The position numbers and the translations under genes were made by a program. Below, piece by piece: positions 8,476 to 16,516 of a DNA stretch of 64,000 bases. Where the stretch lies: contig JABIFF010000016.1 in assembly GCA_018650845.1 (NCBI GenBank), positions 150,571 to 214,570 of the forward strand. The letters are read 5' to 3'. Below the pieces are notes generated by a model. The model did no database searches and had not been told where the DNA came from. It was given only the letters and a program-made list of their open reading frames with translations. The DNA comes from Chloroflexota bacterium (GTDB lineage Bacteria > Chloroflexota > Dehalococcoidia > Lucifugimonadales > Lucifugimonadaceae). Every line of letters begins with the position of its first letter. The stretch's first letter is position 1.

Positions 8476-9573
8476 ATGTCCAATTCCAGCTCTCAAGCGC
8501 AATTAGCGTTGCCAACTACTATCGATGAGATGACGCCGGAATGGCTGTCGATGGTGCTTCCGGGTGCTGCGGTGGTCGGTGTTAGTGCCGAGCGAATTGG
8601 CGAGATGGACGGTTTTAACGGCGTTCTCGCACGCCTGACCCTCACTTACGAAATTCCGAATTCAGCACTGCCAGCAACTCTTATTGCAAAGATTCCCGAT
8701 AAAGAACCTGAGCAACGAGCTTCGCAAGCGGAAGTGTTCGATATTGAGGTCGGTTACTACAGGTCGTTTGCGGAGAACTCTGGTGCAGCTGGTTCGGTTC
8801 ACCCACACTGCTATTTTTCCGCTGCCGAACCCGACAATCACGACTACGTTCTGCTTCTCGAAGACCTTTCGGACGGTCGAATGAGTACGTTCTTCGAATT
8901 TACTTCAGTGCCCGACGCCGAACGAATCGTCGATACGCTGGCCCAACTACACGCACCACGTTGGAACAGTCCGGAGTTGGAGACTTTCGACTGGGCGGTC
9001 GATGGTCGAGATTCAAGCGTGTGGCACGATAGGCAAGTTGCTTACGTAGCCTCGTGGGATAAATTTTGCGATTCGTGGGGCGATCTGGTCGACCCAGGTG
9101 TCCGCGAAATAGCTGAGGCATTCGGTCCGAAGATCACGGAAGTGATGACGGTGCCTGAAGACGCAGCAATAACGCTGACTCACGGCGATACGCACCCCGG
9201 AAATCTTTTCCTGTTCGACGATGCTCCCAAGCCCGGGGTTCGGGTCATCGATTGGCAACGCACAGCCGTTCAGCAGGGCGTTTGGGACGTTTCGAACTTC
9301 TTTATTTTTAGTCTCAAGCCCGAAGAACGTAGGCAAGCGGAGATGAGGCTGCTTGAACGGTATATGGCGGGACTTCAGGCGGCTGGTATCGACGACTACG
9401 GGATGGAAGATCTTGTAAAAGATTATCGACGTGCGTTGCTGTATCCGATCATACGCATGGTGCCTATGGGTTCGAAGTTCTCTCCCGATATTCCGGGTGC
9501 GAGAGATGCTGCGCGGAAGATATTTCCTAAGCTGATGGCTCTTGAAGACTGGAACTGCGGCGAACTGTTCTAG
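8476..9573 (+). CDS. Phosphotransferase of the APH/ecdysteroid-kinase-like family
   Basis: 365 residues. Kinase-like features are the N-lobe Lys in LPATLIAKIPD, hinge VLLLEDLSD, the catalytic loop LTHGDTHPGNLFLF with catalytic Asp, and the metal-binding VRVIDWQ. This family (APH, choline kinase and insect ecdysteroid-kinase-like) phosphorylates small hydroxyl compounds; acyl-CoA dehydrogenase-associated members are common in Actinobacteria and Chloroflexota. The substrate cannot be told from sequence. It stands alone, with a small divergent membrane-protein gene ending 26 bases past it. Confidence 0.85.
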   Translation: MSNSSSQAQLALPTTIDEMTPEWLSMVLPGAAVVGVSAERIGEMDGFNGVLARLTLTYEIPNSALPATLIAKIPDKEPEQRASQAEVFDIEVGYYRSFAENSGAAGSVHPHCYFSAAEPDNHDYVLLLEDLSDGRMSTFFEFTSVPDAERIVDTLAQLHAPRWNSPELETFDWAVDGRDSSVWHDRQVAYVASWDKFCDSWGDLVDPGVREIAEAFGPKITEVMTVPEDAAITLTHGDTHPGNLFLFDDAPKPGVRVIDWQRTAVQQGVWDVSNFFIFSLKPEERRQAEMRLLERYMAGLQAAGIDDYGMEDLVKDYRRALLYPIIRMVPMGSKFSPDIPGARDAARKIFPKLMALEDWNCGELF

Positions 9574-9598
9574 CTAGCGTCTGCCAAGTGCCGGTCGG

Positions 9599-9949
9599 CT
9601 ACACCAAAATCTGGATCAATACAGCCGCAACCATCGATGCCCCGAACGCTGCGCCTACGTATATCGCTTGTCGGGGAGTTGCTGCTTTTCGCGCTACTTG
9701 TGGAGTCCAAACCGCTACGTAAGCGACGATTGGCAGGAACCAGAGATTCATCTCGCCGTAGCCGAACGTAAGGAATACGAGCGCTATTAGACCGATTGCG
9801 AATTCCCAAGCACGTCGATTCGACATCGGAACCACGCCATCGCCAGATGCTGCAGCAGGTTGAGCTTGGGCGAACTTCCACATCAGCGCTAATTTAGCGA
9901 TTCCAACTACGACTATCAGCCCTAAAACGATAAATATCCACGGTGTCAT
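9599..9949 (-). CDS. Small membrane protein (unknown function)
   Basis: 116 residues with about four hydrophobic segments: 4-24, 50-62, 66-82 and 95-115. The first is a likely uncleaved anchor (WIFIVLGLIVVVGIAKLAL). There is a polar Ala/Gly loop at 29-40. No family recognised. It converges on the phosphotransferase gene; the 25 bases between them hold no evident terminator. Confidence 0.6.
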   Translation of the reverse strand: MTPWIFIVLGLIVVVGIAKLALMWKFAQAQPAAASGDGVVPMSNRRAWEFAIGLIALVFLTFGYGEMNLWFLPIVAYVAVWTPQVARKAATPRQAIYVGAAFGASMVAAVLIQILV

Positions 9950-10115
9950 CGCTCTACTCCTTTGTTGAAGGATGTGCCGGGTTCAGGTGCGTATACCGGC
10001 ATATTATTATCTTCCGGCCGGGTCAGGCGATCGGGCTGGTGAGGGATTGATGGAATAATCTGTGTTCGATTACGCTAGGTTTTCTGACTAGGTCGAACGA
10101 GTAGAGGGTGGGAAT

Positions 10116-10544
10116 ATGCCAGTCGATCCGAAAATTCTCAAGAAAAATACTGAGCAGCTTGAACGGCTTGAGCGGCTGGTTTCATCGAGTCCTAACTACG
10201 AAACTGATCTCCACGATGGCTGGACGGCCGCGGTGGCTTTTGCGCACATGGGGTTTTGGGATCGTCGGCAGGCTGAGTTGCTTCGCGATTGGAGTGTTGG
10301 CGATCCGCTTCCTGAATCGGCTACCGACGATCAGCTGAATCCGGTTCTTGAGCGTTACTGGCAGCAGTTGACGCCGGAAGTGACGGGGCAGATGGCGGTG
10401 TATGCTGCCCGCGAAGTGAACGAGATTATCGAATCGTTATCTGACGAACAGGTAGAAGCGTTGCTTTCGATGGGTAAGGAATTCATGTTGGCTCGCGGGA
10501 ATCACCGTGAGGAGCATATCGACCAGATCGAGCGGGAACTTTAG
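10116..10544 (+). CDS. DinB/maleylpyruvate-isomerase-like four-helix protein
   Basis: 142 residues, mostly helical. The segments DGWTAAVAFAHMGFWDRRQ and NHREEHIDQIE place His residues as in the DinB/MDMPI N-terminal superfamily, where three His bind a divalent metal and many members are thiol-dependent transferases. It starts with ATG after GGTGGGAAT. The next gene, a membrane protein, follows after 30 bases on the same strand. Confidence 0.7.
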   Translation: MPVDPKILKKNTEQLERLERLVSSSPNYETDLHDGWTAAVAFAHMGFWDRRQAELLRDWSVGDPLPESATDDQLNPVLERYWQQLTPEVTGQMAVYAAREVNEIIESLSDEQVEALLSMGKEFMLARGNHREEHIDQIEREL

Positions 10545-10574
10545 TTAGCGGTTAGCTGAGCAGAGGGGGGCTGA

Positions 10575-11132
10575 GTGGTGGAAGTGTTCGGTATTGCGCT
10601 CGGCGTGATCATCATCACGATCCTGCGTTTGGCAGTTCCGTTTACGATATTTCGCTGGCCGCTGTGGGGCGGAATTGCGTCAGCTGTTCTCGACTCTGTC
10701 GACATCATCATCATCTACCTGATGGATCTTGGTGATTTCAAGAATTATCACGGCACCGACAAAATTCTCGATACCTATTTCCTTGTGTTCATGGCGGTTT
10801 ATTCGTGGAAGCGCTGGAAGGGACTTGAACAGAGGATTTCGTTGGCGTTGTTCGGCTGGCGCATGATTGGGTTCGTACTGTTCGAAATAACCGGTACGCG
10901 CTGGCTACTCCTCGTCTTTCCGAATCTGTTCCTGTGGTGGTGGGTGTTTGTAGCTTGGCGAAATAAGTTCAAACCGGCTTGGGAAGTTACCAACCGACGT
11001 GCGGGAATTATTCTTGCTGTGATGATAGGTCCGAAGCTACTTCAGGAAACGATTCTTCATATTTGGCAGCTTCACCCGGTGACGATCATGCAGGATTTCT
11101 TCACCGATATTTGGAATGGTTTGGTTGGGTGA
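10575..11132 (+). CDS. Multi-pass membrane protein (unknown function)
   Basis: 185 residues with five or six hydrophobic segments, starting VFGIALGVIIITILRLAV. It is Trp-rich with an internal FPNLFLWWWVFVAW. Starts at GTG 10575 or the adjacent GTG 10578, both after a strong GAGGGGGG ribosome site at 10563-10570. I do not recognise the family. Possibly in one transcript with the DinB-like gene before it. Confidence 0.7.
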   Translation: MVEVFGIALGVIIITILRLAVPFTIFRWPLWGGIASAVLDSVDIIIIYLMDLGDFKNYHGTDKILDTYFLVFMAVYSWKRWKGLEQRISLALFGWRMIGFVLFEITGTRWLLLVFPNLFLWWWVFVAWRNKFKPAWEVTNRRAGIILAVMIGPKLLQETILHIWQLHPVTIMQDFFTDIWNGLVG

Positions 11133-11217
11133 CGGTCATTAGGTCTTGTGGAGATTCAGGCCAATCGTTGTGAGACGATACGGTTTTACCCAGTTGGAAT
11201 GGTCTAAGGGAGAGAGA

Positions 11218-11703
11218 TTGATCAAACTTACGATTCTTGCGGCACTGTTTTTACTAGTGGTCGCTTGCGGTAGTGATACGGCTGTCGATAGCGGTGGTGC
11301 GCCTGCTGCATCTGACGATACGAACGATTTCGGCTTCGACGTTTCGATTACTGCGCGGGCTGAAGCGGTATTCACTATTGATGATGTGAAATCGACTGGA
11401 TGGAAATCTTCCAAAGAATTTCCTGCCGATGAGCTAGAGGGTGTTTCGGCAGTGTGGTTCGGGTTCTTCCAGCAGAAGAATCTTGAGGTATGGATTTACG
11501 ACACGCACAAAGAAGCGGTTGGGCTGGGTACTGGCCCGGCTGAAGAAATAGTGGCAGCCACTCGTGGCGTGAGCGGTGGTGGTGCGGGTCCTTATATGAA
11601 GCAGACGACTCACTTTGGGGCGTATGGGGTGGTCGGTAATTTGATTGTTCTCTGCGAGGTTGAAGTGGCTGTGTGCGAGAGTTTTGCCGACGCACTGCCG
11701 TAG
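11218..11703 (+). CDS. Predicted lipoprotein
   Basis: 161 residues from TTG 11218, chosen because AAGGGAGAG precedes it and because it yields a compact signal peptide (MIKLTILAALFLLVVACGSD) with lipobox VVAC. The mature part has a flexible Gly/Ala/Asp linker and then a small domain containing a Cys pair near the C-terminus (CEVEVAVC). A longer frame from 11146 would place the signal inside the protein and is rejected. Function unknown. Confidence 0.7.
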   Translation: MIKLTILAALFLLVVACGSDTAVDSGGAPAASDDTNDFGFDVSITARAEAVFTIDDVKSTGWKSSKEFPADELEGVSAVWFGFFQQKNLEVWIYDTHKEAVGLGTGPAEEIVAATRGVSGGGAGPYMKQTTHFGAYGVVGNLIVLCEVEVAVCESFADALP

Positions 11704-11756
11704 TTTCGCTAAACTTGATATCAATCTGAAAAATACCCGGAGAACTAAGCGAAAAC

Positions 11757-12026
11757 ATGAAAAAGAGTAAGAAGCAGATGTCGAGCCAGGCGCGGTTTGT
11801 GTTTGGCGCGGGTATCGGCATTGCGATATCAGTGGCTCTTTTCAACGATGTTGATGAAGCACCAGTGAAATTTTTACTGATGGCTGCGTTCGCTGCGATT
11901 ATGGGCTACGCACAGGTGATCGCTGGGCGCGACACGGCGGGCGCTCGCAAGTTCACTAAATTTGCGATGGTTGGTGGTGTTATTGCCTTGGCGGCTGGGA
12001 TAGTCGCTTTCCTCGTTGTCAGCTAG
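11757..12026 (+). CDS. Small two- or three-helix membrane protein
   Basis: 89 residues: a basic start MKKSKKQ, then hydrophobic segments about 12-28, 38-54 and 70-88. Ribosome site CGGAGAAC lies upstream. The stop overlaps the TTG start proposed for the acetyltransferase gene that follows by 11 bases, suggesting translational coupling. No family recognised. Confidence 0.6.
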   Translation: MKKSKKQMSSQARFVFGAGIGIAISVALFNDVDEAPVKFLLMAAFAAIMGYAQVIAGRDTAGARKFTKFAMVGGVIALAAGIVAFLVVS

Positions 12027-12561
12027 GCACAACATATCGTTTAGGCCGATTGCGCCTGAGGACGTGCCTAATCTCGTTCGATGGCAGGGTGAGGTTGGAG
12101 TTGCGGTGTGGTGGGGCGAGCAGGATAAATACCAAGACGAAATTACCGCCAAGTGGGTTCGTAGAACTGGCGGTGCTGGCGACGATTACGACAGGAATAC
12201 CAGTCGATACATCATCGTCGTAGATGGCAACGATATTGGTCACATTCAGAGTTACGAGCTGCGGCACTATCCTGAACATGCGGCCGAAGTCGATATTCCG
12301 AACTCCGGGGGGCTTGATCTATTCATCGGTGAGTCCGAGTGGCGAGATCGCGGGATTGGCACACTCGTAGTTCGTAAATTTGTCGATGACGTAGTGTTCA
12401 CCTTGCCGGGTATTGAGACTTGCATTATCGATCCCGATCCTGCGAACAAGCGGGCAATTCGTAGTTATGAGAAGGCTGGATTCGTTCACGTGAAATCCTA
12501 CTATTCGGAAACAAACCACGAGAATTGCTATTTGATGCGCCAAGAACGAGGGCAACGATAG
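12016..12561 (+). CDS. GNAT acetyltransferase (AAC(6')-like)
   Basis: 181 residues. The pattern ISFRPIAPEDVPNLVRW at the start, DLFIGESEWRDRGIGTLVVRKF (acetyl-CoA pyrophosphate loop R-x-x-G-I-G) and DPDPANKRAIRSYEKAGF at the end is typical of the Acetyltransf_8 group that includes aminoglycoside 6'-acetyltransferases and siderophore-type acyltransferases. The acceptor is unknown and resistance should not be assumed. TTG 12016 overlaps the previous gene. Confidence 0.8.
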   Translation: MSARHNISFRPIAPEDVPNLVRWQGEVGVAVWWGEQDKYQDEITAKWVRRTGGAGDDYDRNTSRYIIVVDGNDIGHIQSYELRHYPEHAAEVDIPNSGGLDLFIGESEWRDRGIGTLVVRKFVDDVVFTLPGIETCIIDPDPANKRAIRSYEKAGFVHVKSYYSETNHENCYLMRQERGQR

Positions 12562-12570
12562 AGTGTTGCT

Positions 12571-12981
12571 ATGACCACGATTAAGCTTCCTATTGACCAC
12601 CCCAAGCGACTTCTGAAATTCAGAGGAAGTGGTCGATTGTGGGAGAAGCAGATCGAGCAGCGCCAAAAGGTGATCGATCGGATCCGATACGAAGACGGTC
12701 GATGGGTGTGGGTGGGTCAGACGAAATCGGCTAAGGGCCAAAAATATCCGCAGCTGAGTTTGGGTGTCGGAAAAGGAATGCGATATCTTGCCAACGCTCG
12801 TCACATCGTGTTTTATCTGGCGAACGGTTGGGTCGATTCGAAGGCTCAGCAGTATCGGGTTCGAGATGGCGATCCGATGAACGTGCATCCGGGTAATCTG
12901 GTGCCGGTGCCGCCGATTGCTCGTACTCGTGCAGAGAGTTCGATGTGGGGCGTAAAAGAGCTTCGGGAGTTTTTCGGGTGA
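12571..12981 (+). CDS. HNH-nuclease-like small protein
   Basis: 136 residues, basic. The middle has ARHIVFYLANGWVD and the C-terminal part VRDGDPMNVHPGNLVPV, which resembles the beta-beta-alpha metal fold of phage HNH proteins (His, then N-x-x-x-x-N/H pattern). The usual zinc-ribbon cysteines are absent. It lies 10 bases after the acetyltransferase gene. A homing or phage-derived origin is possible; nuclease activity is not shown by the sequence. Confidence 0.45.
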   Translation: MTTIKLPIDHPKRLLKFRGSGRLWEKQIEQRQKVIDRIRYEDGRWVWVGQTKSAKGQKYPQLSLGVGKGMRYLANARHIVFYLANGWVDSKAQQYRVRDGDPMNVHPGNLVPVPPIARTRAESSMWGVKELREFFG

Positions 12982-13040
12982 AGTGGTGTTGGCGTAGACG
13001 GCGAATCGAGCTGGCTGGCGATATACGCGACTCCACCCCA

Positions 13041-13081
13041 GATCCCTCGGCTCCGATGACTTCGCTCGGGAAATCGAATGG
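13041..13081 (+). repeat. Dispersed repeat, family 2
   Basis: GATCCCTCGGCTCCG, a variable spacer, then CTTCGCTCGGGAAATCG. Related copies are at 20301, 31057 and 42684, with reversed partial copies at 29472 and 42587, all between genes. Confidence 0.75.
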
Positions 13082-13122
13082 TTCCGAGTTGCTGGGGTGA
13101 TGTGAGGGTCAGCGCGTGGACG

Positions 13123-13505
13123 TTAGCTGATTTGCTCTAGAGATAGGCGGTTGCCTTCGGGATCACGGAGTTTGGCTGACTTTACGCCGGGGGCTACTTC
13201 GTAGATTGGTTCAACGTCGAACCCTTTTTTTTTAGATCGAATGTAGCGAATTCGAGATCGTCGACCTTGATCGAGAGAATTACCGATCCGCTTGTGCGAA
13301 CTTCGCCGCCGCCGTGAATGGCGAGCTGACAGCTACCTGAATTGAGAGTAACCCATGATTCTTTTGAGAGATCGGTCGCTGATTCGGGATAAGTGATTTC
13401 GAAACCGAGAGCGTCGCGATAAAACTTGGCGAGTCGGTTTACGTTGTTTGCTACTAGGATGATTTGGTAGAGATCGGGCATTGGGTTTTGCTCCTGTCCG
13501 GACAT
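13123..13505 (-). pseudogene. VOC/glyoxalase-fold protein gene, frameshifted at a poly(A) tract
   Basis: The first part (IILVANNVNRLAKFYRDALG, then WVTLNSGSCQLAIH) is a typical VOC half. After DLKKK the frame runs off into an unrelated tail. In the +1 frame the natural C-terminal half appears: GFDVEP, then GVKSAKLRDPEGNRLSL. The switch falls on nine A (plus-strand T at 13225-13233); ten A would restore the frame. This may be an assembly error, a real mutation, slippage or phase variation. Intact length would be about 127 residues. VOC proteins bind metals and act as dioxygenases, isomerases or resistance proteins. Confidence 0.8.
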
Positions 13506-13689
13506 GAATTCGACTGCTAGTAACGAATCTAAACGGAATATTGTGCTGTGTCATGTACACGTTTTCACCTAAAACGAGTACGTTTGTCACTTGAGCTAGA
13601 AGCTCTGTCCTTTTAATTACGCTGGGGCAGTGTTAACTTTTAGGCACGAGTTGAACCCGCTCTTTGCATCCTGACGGATCGAGATACTC

Positions 13690-14088
13690 ATGGCGAGATG
13701 CCCATTCTGCGACATATCTGACAGTGAACAAGTTTTGATCGAAGGCGATCTATTGTTCTTCATGTCGACTGCCGATCCTGTTCTAGTCGAGAGCGGGATG
13801 ATACTTCCGCGAGCACATCGAGAGACCGTTTTTGATCTAACGGAAGATGAATGGGCGGAATCGTTCACTTTTCTTGCCGAGGTGAAAAAGTATCTCGACG
13901 AGAAATACAGCCCGGATGGATACAACGTGGGATGGAACGTTGGGAGTTCGGGCGGCATGTCGATACCTCACTCTCACATGCACGTGATCCCTCGGTTCGA
14001 CGATGAGCCATTGGCGGGCAAGGGAATTCGTAACCAGCTGAAGCAGCCTGAGAATCGGCGCCGGTCTGCAGGTGATTTTTCTCAATGA
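13690..14088 (+). CDS. HIT-family hydrolase
   Basis: 132 residues. CPFCDI at the start and the catalytic histidine triad in IPHSHMHVIPRF identify a HIT protein, which hydrolyses or transfers nucleotides (Ap4A, AMP-lysine and similar) in the cytoplasm. Its stop codon overlaps the start of the following methyltransferase gene (ATGA at 14085-14088), so the two are translationally coupled. Confidence 0.93.
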   Translation: MARCPFCDISDSEQVLIEGDLLFFMSTADPVLVESGMILPRAHRETVFDLTEDEWAESFTFLAEVKKYLDEKYSPDGYNVGWNVGSSGGMSIPHSHMHVIPRFDDEPLAGKGIRNQLKQPENRRRSAGDFSQ

Positions 14089-14942
14089 AGTCAAACTCGA
14101 TAAATCTGACCGACAATCTTGAATTTCTTGGCGGTGTTGCTGATACTTCGGTGAATCTGATCTACATCGATCCGCCTTTCAACACGGGCGTGAAGCAGTC
14201 GATGACGAGCCTGAAAACTGTTCGCGACGATCAAGGAGATCGCACCGGGTTTGGCGGCAATCGATATCGCACTGAGAAAGGTGATAGCAAGTCGTACATG
14301 GATTCGTTCGACGATTACATGGGCTTTCTTGCGCCGCGAATTGAAGAGGCTCGCCGAGTGCTGGCTGATGATGGCTCGTTGTTCTTGCACGTCGACCAGC
14401 GAGAATCGCACTACTGCAAAATTTTGCTCGATCACGTGTTTGGTCGAGATTCGTTCATGAACGAGATCATCTGGTCGTACGACTACGGTGGCCGCTCAAA
14501 GCGGAAATGGCCAGCGAAGCACGACACTATTTTCTGGTATTCGGTTGATCCCAAGAATTACACGTTCAATGCCGATGCTATTGATCGAATTCCTTACATG
14601 GCGCCTTCGTTAGTCGGTAAGGAAAAGGCGGCACGAGGCAAGATTCCTACCGACGTTTGGTGGCAGACGATTGTGCCGACGAATGGCAAGGAACGAACGG
14701 GTTATCCGACGCAGAAGCCACTGGCGATTCTTGAACGAATCGTGAAGGTTCACTCGAACCCGGGCGAGCTTGTGATGGACTTCTTTGCGGGGTCGGGCAC
14801 GACTGGTGTGGCTGCTGCGAAGAACGATCGGCAGTTTGTTCTTGTTGATGCGAATCTCGAAGCTGTTCAGGTTCAGGTGAAGCGGCTTGCTGAGTATGAG
14901 CCAGAGTGTGTTGGGTTTACGCCTGAGGCATTGACGGTTTAG
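14085..14942 (+). CDS. Adenine-N6 DNA methyltransferase, beta class, orphan
   Basis: 285 residues. Motif IV DPPF is at residues 29-32 and motif I DFFAGSGTTG at 232-241, the order that defines beta-class methyltransferases such as CcrM and Mod. PTQKPLAILERI precedes motif I as usual. No restriction enzyme gene is adjacent, so it is an orphan, likely epigenetic or protective. It overlaps the HIT gene by four bases. Recognition sequence cannot be told from here. Confidence 0.9.
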   Translation: MKSNSINLTDNLEFLGGVADTSVNLIYIDPPFNTGVKQSMTSLKTVRDDQGDRTGFGGNRYRTEKGDSKSYMDSFDDYMGFLAPRIEEARRVLADDGSLFLHVDQRESHYCKILLDHVFGRDSFMNEIIWSYDYGGRSKRKWPAKHDTIFWYSVDPKNYTFNADAIDRIPYMAPSLVGKEKAARGKIPTDVWWQTIVPTNGKERTGYPTQKPLAILERIVKVHSNPGELVMDFFAGSGTTGVAAAKNDRQFVLVDANLEAVQVQVKRLAEYEPECVGFTPEALTV

Positions 14943-15004
14943 CTGGTGAGGCGAGGGTGCTGCGACTGCGAATGAGGCTGTCGTATATATCACCCTCATC
15001 CCAA

Positions 15005-15025
15005 CCTTCTCCCACTGGGAGAAGG
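15005..15025. repeat. Palindromic intergenic repeat CCTTCTCCC/GGGAGAAGG
   Basis: Nine-base arms around ACT, preceded by CCCTCATCCCAA. It sits between the methyltransferase and the convergent enolase-superfamily gene, so it could terminate transcription from either side, although no T run is present. Similar hairpins are widespread repeats in bacterial genomes. Confidence 0.6.
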
Positions 15026-15049
15026 GGTTACTTGTTCAGCTTGAAGTGC

Positions 15050-16351
15050 TTACGACCAAACGCGGTCGTGAGAGTCGATTTCAGACCAGTCGGAAGTATC
15101 GCCCCAAACTTCGTTAGGGTTGGCTTTGTGGCGTGGTGAGTTCCTGTTCAGGTGCTCTTCAATTGCTTCCTCGTTGAGCTCGATACCGAGTCCGGGAGCA
15201 TCTGGCACGTGAACGTATCCGTTCTGAATCATCGGTCCGTCCTGACCAGCGATAGTCACGAGGTCGTTCCACCACGGGCTGTCGACCGAGTGCATTTCTA
15301 GTGCGATGAAGTTGTCTATCGACATTGCGCACTGGGCGTTTGCCATCGCCATTACAGGTGTACCTGCTTGGTGAAGCGCAACACCGATACCGGCGTCGCG
15401 CGCCATGTCGGCGATTCGTTTGGTTTCAAGAATTCCACCTGAAGAACCGAGGTCGGGGTGAGCGACTGAGATTGCTCGACCTTCGATTAGAGGAGCAAAT
15501 CCTTCTTTGGCGAAGATGTCTTCACCTGTGCAAACCGGCGTGTCGACAGCTGCTTTGAGCTGCTGCCACTGGTCGACGAACTGCCATGGAATCATGTCTT
15601 CGTACCAGGCGAGTGTGTACTTATCGAGCGCCTTACCGATTCGGATAGCGCTTTCGAGGTTCATGTGACCGAAGTGGTCGGATGCCAGCGGAACTTCGTA
15701 GCCGATAGTGTCTCGAACTGTGGCAACGAATTCGCCCATCTTTTCGATACCGTAGTCGGTGACCTGAATTCCGGTGAACGGGTGCATCGTGTTCATCGAA
15801 GTTTTGATGAGGCTCTTGTTGACCACGCCACCTTCATATTCGGCTGCGATCCAGAGTCCGATGTCCATTTTCAGGAACTCGAATCCGTCGTCCATTCGAC
15901 CCTGTAGCGCCTTGCCCATTTCCTCGGGATCGCGCTTGAATGGGGTGTCGGCGTAAACCTTGATTTCGTCGCGGTACTTACCGCCAGCGAACATGTAGGC
16001 AGGAACACCGAATGCCTTACCTGCGAGGTCGCAGAGAGCGATTTCGACACCACAGACACCACCTGCAAGTCGACCGTGTCCGCCGAACTGCTTGATCTTG
16101 GCGAATAGGCGGTCGATATCGCACGGGTTTTCGCCGATGAGTCGGCTCTTGAGCATTAGGGCGTAGTTGGCGGAAGCTCCGTCTCGAACTTCACCGATGC
16201 CGACGATACCTTGATTGGTTTCGATCTTGATCAGGGGCCAGCCGTAGCCGAAGCCGTCAGTACCTACGACCGCTACTTTGAGGTCGGTGATTCTGAGATC
16301 GGACGGGCTTGAGGACGTGCTTACTTTGTCTAGAACTTGATCGTTCGTCAT
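15050..16351 (-). CDS. Mandelate racemase/muconate-lactonizing-type enolase-superfamily enzyme
   Basis: 433 residues. The N-terminal capping domain (WPLIKIETNQGIVGIGEVRDG) is followed by the barrel with metal and base positions suggested by FLKMDIGLW (K-x-D), PLASDHFGHM (Asp), AWYEDMIPW (Glu), CTGEDIF (Glu) and GVALHQAGTP. It would abstract an alpha-proton from a carboxylate, as in sugar-acid dehydratases or racemases; the substrate is not predictable. Such enzymes are greatly expanded in SAR202 Chloroflexota. Confidence 0.9.
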   Translation of the reverse strand: MTNDQVLDKVSTSSSPSDLRITDLKVAVVGTDGFGYGWPLIKIETNQGIVGIGEVRDGASANYALMLKSRLIGENPCDIDRLFAKIKQFGGHGRLAGGVCGVEIALCDLAGKAFGVPAYMFAGGKYRDEIKVYADTPFKRDPEEMGKALQGRMDDGFEFLKMDIGLWIAAEYEGGVVNKSLIKTSMNTMHPFTGIQVTDYGIEKMGEFVATVRDTIGYEVPLASDHFGHMNLESAIRIGKALDKYTLAWYEDMIPWQFVDQWQQLKAAVDTPVCTGEDIFAKEGFAPLIEGRAISVAHPDLGSSGGILETKRIADMARDAGIGVALHQAGTPVMAMANAQCAMSIDNFIALEMHSVDSPWWNDLVTIAGQDGPMIQNGYVHVPDAPGLGIELNEEAIEEHLNRNSPRHKANPNEVWGDTSDWSEIDSHDRVWS

Positions 16352-16516
16352 ACGTGTTGATTCCTTTCTGATGGAAGAATTTGATGTGCCTGAACGGCCG
16401 ATATGTAAGGACGTCCGGGGTGGTTTGGCCCGCCTGTATCGCGGTAAATCAAAACCGGAGCGGCGTTAAGGGTATCGCCGGTGGCGGGCTTAGGAAACTA
16501 CTTCGTGCGTGTTGAT

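Noticed and set aside
12016-12561. Calling the acetyltransferase an antibiotic-resistance gene
   Set aside because: The family contains many non-resistance enzymes and no resistance-cassette context is present.
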